This document shows positions 60,556 through 64,000 of a DNA stretch of 64,000 nt, in pieces. The first letter of the stretch is position 1; the number at the start of each line of letters is the position of its first letter. The notes beneath the pieces were generated by a model, which was not told the DNA's origin, ran no database searches, and saw only the letters and a list, made by a program, of their open reading frames with translations. The position numbers and the translations under genes were made by a program. The DNA lies in the NCBI RefSeq assembly GCF_002953215.1, contig NZ_CP026378.1, positions 3,454,540-3,518,539 on the forward strand, in the 5' to 3' direction. This stretch comes from Mixta calida. Lineage in GTDB: Bacteria > Pseudomonadota > Gammaproteobacteria > Enterobacterales > Enterobacteriaceae.

Positions 60556-61101
60556 TTAACTAACCGGTTGTAAAATATTAAGAAATGTCTGTATATCGGG
60601 CGCGAGCACCTTGCGTTGCGGCGTACCCAGCTTTTCCAGCACCACTTCGCCACTCAGATTGCACAGCGAAACCACATCCAGATCAGAATCGGTCGTTGCG
60701 ATAAACAGGGTCGGAGTTTGTTTTAAACGCCTTTTCATTACCAGGTGCCCGATCAGGTTTTCCTGTACGCGCACAAAGTCATCTTCGCTCCATACCTGCA
60801 GCAGCGTAATGGATTGTCTATCGAACATGGCCTGCATATCGCCTGCATATTGCGTAGTATAATAACCCACCGCCGCGGGCTGCAGCTGAAGATCCAGCGC
60901 CCTTTCCACCGCCGCCAGATGGGGCTCTGCGTCGAAGGGCCGCGGCTGCCATAATACGACATCGTTGCGGCTTTCCACTACGCAGGGCGACGGGATGCCG
61001 TAGAGATCGGCGCTGGCGGGCAGATGTCCATGCTGGTGCTGCCATTGCTCACAGTAACGCTGCGTGAAGCCCCTTAACGCGGTGGCGATATGATCATTCA
61101 T
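60556..61101 (-). CDS. syd: SecY-interacting protein Syd
   Basis: A 181-aa cytoplasmic-membrane-associated protein that binds SecY and is thought to help check translocon quality. The N-terminal ALRGFTQRYCEQWQHQHGHLPASADLYGIPSPC and the acidic groove region QVWSEDDFVRVQENLIGHLVMKRR match the family. It is divergent from queF and lies upstream of csrB; the csrB control region starts right behind its stop codon. Confidence 0.95.
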   Translation of the reverse strand: MNDHIATALRGFTQRYCEQWQHQHGHLPASADLYGIPSPCVVESRNDVVLWQPRPFDAEPHLAAVERALDLQLQPAAVGYYTTQYAGDMQAMFDRQSITLLQVWSEDDFVRVQENLIGHLVMKRRLKQTPTLFIATTDSDLDVVSLCNLSGEVVLEKLGTPQRKVLAPDIQTFLNILQPVS

Positions 61102-61207
61102 TTTTATTTACTCCAGGCTGCCTGAGTTACACTACAGCCTTTATTTATTGTTTCTTTATCACAGAAAAGACGTTGCTCGCCTTTCCGGGCGGGTCTGAGG
61201 TTATGTT

Positions 61208-62053
61208 ATGTCTTCTTATGAACATCATCAGGCGCTTGCCGGCCTGACGCTGGGCAAGCCCACCGCCTACCAGGATCGCTACGATCCCGCATTGCTGCAG
61301 GCGGTGCCCCGTTCGCTCAATCGCGAACCGCTTGGGCTTTATCCCGACAACCTGCCTTTTCACGGCGCAGATATCTGGACATTGTATGAACTCTCCTGGC
61401 TGAATGCTAAAGGCGTGCCGCAGGTCGCCGTCGGCGAGGTGGTATTACAGGCGGACAGCATTAATCTGATCGAATCGAAGAGTTTCAAGCTCTATCTTAA
61501 CAGCTTTAACCAAACGCGTTTCGCCGACTGGGGCGAGGTGCGTCAGACGCTGGAGCGCGATTTAAGCGCCTGCGCGCAGGGCGACGTCAGCGTGGCCCTG
61601 TTCCGTCTGCAGGAGATCGAAGCGCAGCCGATCGGCCACTTCGAAGGCATCTGCATTGACGAGCAGGATATCAGCATCGACAACTATCAGTTCAATGTCG
61701 ATTATCTGGCCGACGCCGCTGGCGACGACATCGTGGAAGAGACGCTGACCAGCCATCTGCTGAAATCCAATTGCCTGATCACCCATCAGCCGGATTGGGG
61801 CTCGGTGCAGATCCGCTATCGCGGGCCGCGCATCAATCGCGAGGCGCTGCTGCGCTATTTGGTCTCTTTTCGTCATCACAACGAGTTTCATGAGCAGTGC
61901 GTAGAGCGTATCTTCAACGATCTGCTGCGCTTCTGCCGCCCGGAAACGCTGTCGGTCTATGCCCGCTACACGCGACGCGGCGGCCTGGACATCAATCCGT
62001 GGCGCAGCAACACCGATTTCCAGCCGGGTCGTTCACGCCTGGTGCGTCAGTAA
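61208..62053 (+). CDS. queF: NADPH-dependent 7-cyano-7-deazaguanine reductase QueF
   Basis: A 281-aa unimodular long-type QueF that reduces the nitrile of preQ0 to the aminomethyl group of preQ1. The QueF motif [17 protein letters not shown] lies near residue 90. The catalytic cysteine in [14 protein letters not shown] (near residue 190) and the following Asp are present. It is separated by 24 kb from queE; preQ0 is made via QueD, QueE and QueC. It is divergent from syd. Confidence 0.97.
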   Translation: MSSYEHHQALAGLTLGKPTAYQDRYDPALLQAVPRSLNREPLGLYPDNLPFHGADIWTLYELSWLNAKGVPQVAVGEVVLQADSINLIESKSFKLYLNSFNQTRFADWGEVRQTLERDLSACAQGDVSVALFRLQEIEAQPIGHFEGICIDEQDISIDNYQFNVDYLADAAGDDIVEETLTSHLLKSNCLITHQPDWGSVQIRYRGPRINREALLRYLVSFRHHNEFHEQCVERIFNDLLRFCRPETLSVYARYTRRGGLDINPWRSNTDFQPGRSRLVRQ

Positions 62054-62134
62054 ACTGCGGCGCGGCTCGCAGGACAACGTTCTGTTACAGGAATCGGTTG
62101 AGAAACCACGCAGGAGAAGGCTACTCTGAGAAGC

Positions 62135-62157
62135 AGCGGTGGCATGGCCCCACCGCT
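62135..62157 (+). repeat. Hairpin after queF
   Basis: AGCGGTGG (62135-62142) and CCACCGCT (62150-62157) form an 8-bp stem about 80 bp past the queF stop. A GGGATTTTC tail is only a weak T run, so it is a poor terminator. Confidence 0.45.
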
Positions 62158-62172
62158 CAGGGATTTTCTCGT

Positions 62173-62201
62173 CACCGCGCGGCTGACGTCGCGGCGCGGT
62201 G
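62173..62201 (+). promoter_or_regulatory. GC-rich hairpin in the ppnN leader
   Basis: CACCGCGC (62173-62180) and GCGCGGTG (62194-62201) form a perfect 8-bp GC-rich stem. It ends 25 bp before the ppnN ribosome site. It could terminate, attenuate or shield the leader; no ligand-binding fold is recognisable. Confidence 0.45.
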
Positions 62202-62236
62202 TCATTTGTCACCCTGGCGGGTGTAAAGGAGTTCAC

Positions 62237-63604
62237 TTGATTACACATATCAGCCCACTCGGCTCGATGGATCTGCTCTCGCAACTGGAAGTCGACATGC
62301 TGAAGCGCACGGCCAGCAGTGACCTCTACCAGCTGTTTCGCAACTGTTCTCTCGCCGTGCTCAATTCCGGCAGTCAGACCGACAGCAGCCATGAGCTGCT
62401 CTCCCGCTTCGAAAACTTTGACATCAACGTGCTGCGTCGCGAACGCGGCGTGAAGCTGGAGCTGATCAATCCGCCGGAAGAAGCCTTTGTTGACGGACGT
62501 ATTATCCGCTCGCTGCAGGCCAACCTGTTTGCCGTGCTGCGCGATATCCTGTTTGTAAACGGCCAGCTGGCCGCCGGCGGCCGCTTTCATCAGCAGGTAG
62601 ATGTTAAAAATTCCGCGCATATCACCAACCTGGTTTTCTCGATTCTGCGCAACGCGCGGGCGCTGCACGTCGGCGAATATCCCAATATGGTGGTTTGCTG
62701 GGGCGGCCATTCGATTAACGCGACTGAATATCAATACTGCCGCAACGTCGGCACCCAGCTCGGCCTGCGCGAACTGAATATCTGCACCGGCTGCGGGCCC
62801 GGCGTGATGGAAGCGCCGATAAAAGGCGCCGCGGTGGGACATGCGCAGCAGCGCTACCGCGAAAGCCGTTTTATCGGCCTGACCGAACCGTCGATTATTG
62901 CCGCAGAGCCGCCTAACCCGCTGGTGAATGAACTGATTATCATGCCGGACATTGAAAAACGTCTGGAAGCCTTTGTTCGCATCGCGCACGGCATCATCAT
63001 TTTCCCTGGTGGCGTGGGCACGGCGGAAGAGTTGCTCTATCTGCTGGGCATCCTGATGAATCCGGAAAACAACGATCAGGTGCTGCCGCTGATCCTGACC
63101 GGCCCGAAAGAGAGCGCCGATTATTTCCGCGTGCTGGATGAGTTTATCGTCAATACCGTCGGCGAGCAGGCCCGCCGCCACTACACCATTATTATTGACG
63201 ATGCGGCCGAAGTGGCGCGCCAGATGAAAAAAGCGATGCCGCAGGTGAAAGAGAACCGTCGTGAAAGCGGCGACGCCTACAGCTTTAACTGGTCGCTGCG
63301 CATTGAGCCGGATCTACAGGTGCCTTTCCTGCCGACTCACGACAATATGGCCAACCTCAATCTCTATCCTGACCAGCCGCCGGAGAAACTGGCCGCCGCG
63401 CTGCGTCGCGCCTTCTCCGGCATCGTGGCGGGCAACGTGAAAGAGATGGGGATCCGCGAAATTCGTCAGAAAGGCCCTTACAAACTGCACGGCGATCCGG
63501 CCATCATGCGCCGTATGGACGATCTGCTGCAGGGCTTTGTCGCGCAGCACCGCATGAAGCTGCCGGGCACCGCCTATATCCCGTGCTACGAAATCATTAA
63601 ATAA
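62237..63604 (+). CDS. ppnN: Nucleotide 5'-monophosphate nucleosidase PpnN
   Basis: A 455-aa nucleosidase that splits pyrimidine and purine nucleoside monophosphates into base and ribose 5-phosphate; in E. coli (p)ppGpp binds and stimulates it. I start at a TTG at 62237 (read as Met, then [11 protein letters not shown]), since AAGGAG lies five bases upstream and the N-terminus then equals E. coli. An in-frame ATG at 62144 would put non-homologous residues in front. The lysine-decarboxylase-like Rossmann core shows [15 protein letters not shown] near residue 285 and [16 protein letters not shown]. RelA in this window makes its effector. Confidence 0.95.
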   Translation: MITHISPLGSMDLLSQLEVDMLKRTASSDLYQLFRNCSLAVLNSGSQTDSSHELLSRFENFDINVLRRERGVKLELINPPEEAFVDGRIIRSLQANLFAVLRDILFVNGQLAAGGRFHQQVDVKNSAHITNLVFSILRNARALHVGEYPNMVVCWGGHSINATEYQYCRNVGTQLGLRELNICTGCGPGVMEAPIKGAAVGHAQQRYRESRFIGLTEPSIIAAEPPNPLVNELIIMPDIEKRLEAFVRIAHGIIIFPGGVGTAEELLYLLGILMNPENNDQVLPLILTGPKESADYFRVLDEFIVNTVGEQARRHYTIIIDDAAEVARQMKKAMPQVKENRRESGDAYSFNWSLRIEPDLQVPFLPTHDNMANLNLYPDQPPEKLAAALRRAFSGIVAGNVKEMGIREIRQKGPYKLHGDPAIMRRMDDLLQGFVAQHRMKLPGTAYIPCYEIIK

Positions 63605-63613
63605 ACGACCAGA

Positions 63614-63634
63614 CGGGCGGCATGTAGCCGCCCG
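63614..63634 (+). terminator. Hairpin between ppnN and xni
   Basis: CGGGCGGC (63614-63621) and GCCGCCCG (63627-63634) form a perfect 8-bp stem around ATGTA. Only AATTCT separates it from the xni start, with no T run. It may be a weak terminator or limit ribosome access to xni. Confidence 0.5.
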
Positions 63635-63643
63635 AATTCTATG

Positions 63644-64000
63644 ATGACAATTCATTTACTTATTGTTGACGCGCTTAACCTTATTCGCCGCATTCATGCC
63701 GTGCAGGGCAGTCCCTGCCAGGAGCGCTGCGCCGCCGCGCTGCAACAACTATTAGGCCATACCCATCCGACTCACGCCGTGGCGGTTTTTGATGATGAGC
63801 TGCGTCGTGAAGGCTGGCGGCACCAGCTGCTGCCGGACTATAAGGCGGGCCGTCCGCCGATGCCGGAAGATTTGCAGCTGGAGATGCCGCAGATCCAGGC
63901 GGCGTTTCGTCAGGCCGGGGTCGCCTGCTGGACTGCCGAAGGCGATGAGGCAGATGATTTGGCCGCCACGCTGGCGGTTAAGGTGGCGCAGAGCGGGCAT
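63644..64000 (+). CDS. xni: Flap endonuclease Xni (ExoIX), 5' part only
   Basis: The first 119 codons of a 5'-3' exonuclease/flap-endonuclease-family protein run off the window end. [54 protein letters not shown] and the metal-binding [12 protein letters not shown] match E. coli Xni. Xni lacks three of the metal-binding acidic residues of PolI-type exonucleases and acts as a K+-dependent flap endonuclease. I use the second of two adjacent ATGs; the first is at 63641. No Shine-Dalgarno sequence is visible; a stable hairpin lies where it would be. Confidence 0.93.
   Translation, partial: MTIHLLIVDALNLIRRIHAVQGSPCQERCAAALQQLLGHTHPTHAVAVFDDELRREGWRHQLLPDYKAGRPPMPEDLQLEMPQIQAAFRQAGVACWTAEGDEADDLAATLAVKVAQSGH

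Overview
The window is a chromosomal segment of a gamma-proteobacterium of the order Enterobacterales. Gene content and order (alaS-csrA-serV/arg tRNAs, recA-recX, mutS ... rpoS-nlpD-pcm-surE-truD-ispFD-ftsB-ygbE, cysCND, cysHIJ, queD, eno-pyrG-mazG-relA-rlmD-barA, yqcA-truC-yqcC-csrB-syd-queF-ppnN-xni) follow the E. coli layout, but with rearrangements. These include cysG inside the sulfate cluster, no mazEF between mazG and relA, and gar genes joined to gud genes. A plant- or insect-associated Erwiniaceae member (Pantoea/Erwinia/Mixta-like) is my best guess; no marker here proves the genus.

Layout. 1-6.2 kb: arginine and serine tRNAs with a stable-RNA promoter, csrA, alaS, recX, recA with a LexA-controlled promoter, and pncC. 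6.4-10.8 kb: an orphan DapA-family aldolase/lyase, a zinc-ribbon protein and mutS. 10.8-17.8 kb: an accessory block in the mutS-rpoS interval, a known hot spot of variation in enterics. It holds a vapBC-type toxin-antitoxin pair, a divergent LysR/MFS efflux pair, an AT-rich CxxC-rich protein, a GNAT acetyltransferase, dispersed small hairpin repeats and a decayed IS3-family (IS150-like) element. 17.9-24.7 kb: rpoS, nlpD, pcm, surE, truD, ispF, ispD, ftsB, ygbE, all on the minus strand. 24.7-35.1 kb: assimilatory sulfate reduction (cysCND-cysG and cysHIJ) around an iap-like gene and a YciI-like gene. 35.4-37.8 kb: queuosine genes queD and queE around an FAD oxidoreductase. 38-46.4 kb: eno, pyrG, a repeat-rich gap, mazG, relA, rlmD. 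46.5-58.3 kb: barA, then a glucarate/galactarate island (gudP-gudX-gudD-garL-garR-garK, with garD divergent). 58.4-64 kb: yqcA, truC, yqcC, the regulatory RNA csrB, syd, queF, ppnN and the start of xni.

How the parts work together. Three parts of the carbon-storage regulatory cascade lie in this window: the sensor kinase BarA, the RNA-binding protein CsrA, and the CsrA-sequestering RNA CsrB, which has a well-formed UvrY-type palindrome upstream. RelA and RpoS add the stringent and general stress responses. The gud/gar set encodes a whole route from D-glucarate or galactarate to tartronate semialdehyde, glycerate and phosphoglycerate. The cys genes take sulfate to sulfide and supply siroheme through CysG.

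The least ordinary signals are these: a 49-bp tandem repeat that triplicates the ribosome-binding site and start codon of garL; a 157-bp direct repeat between pyrG and mazG; an Iap-family peptidase lacking the usual catalytic glutamate pair; the CxxC-rich orphan protein; and four related hairpin repeats confined to the accessory block. I see no CRISPR array, prophage or large defence system.
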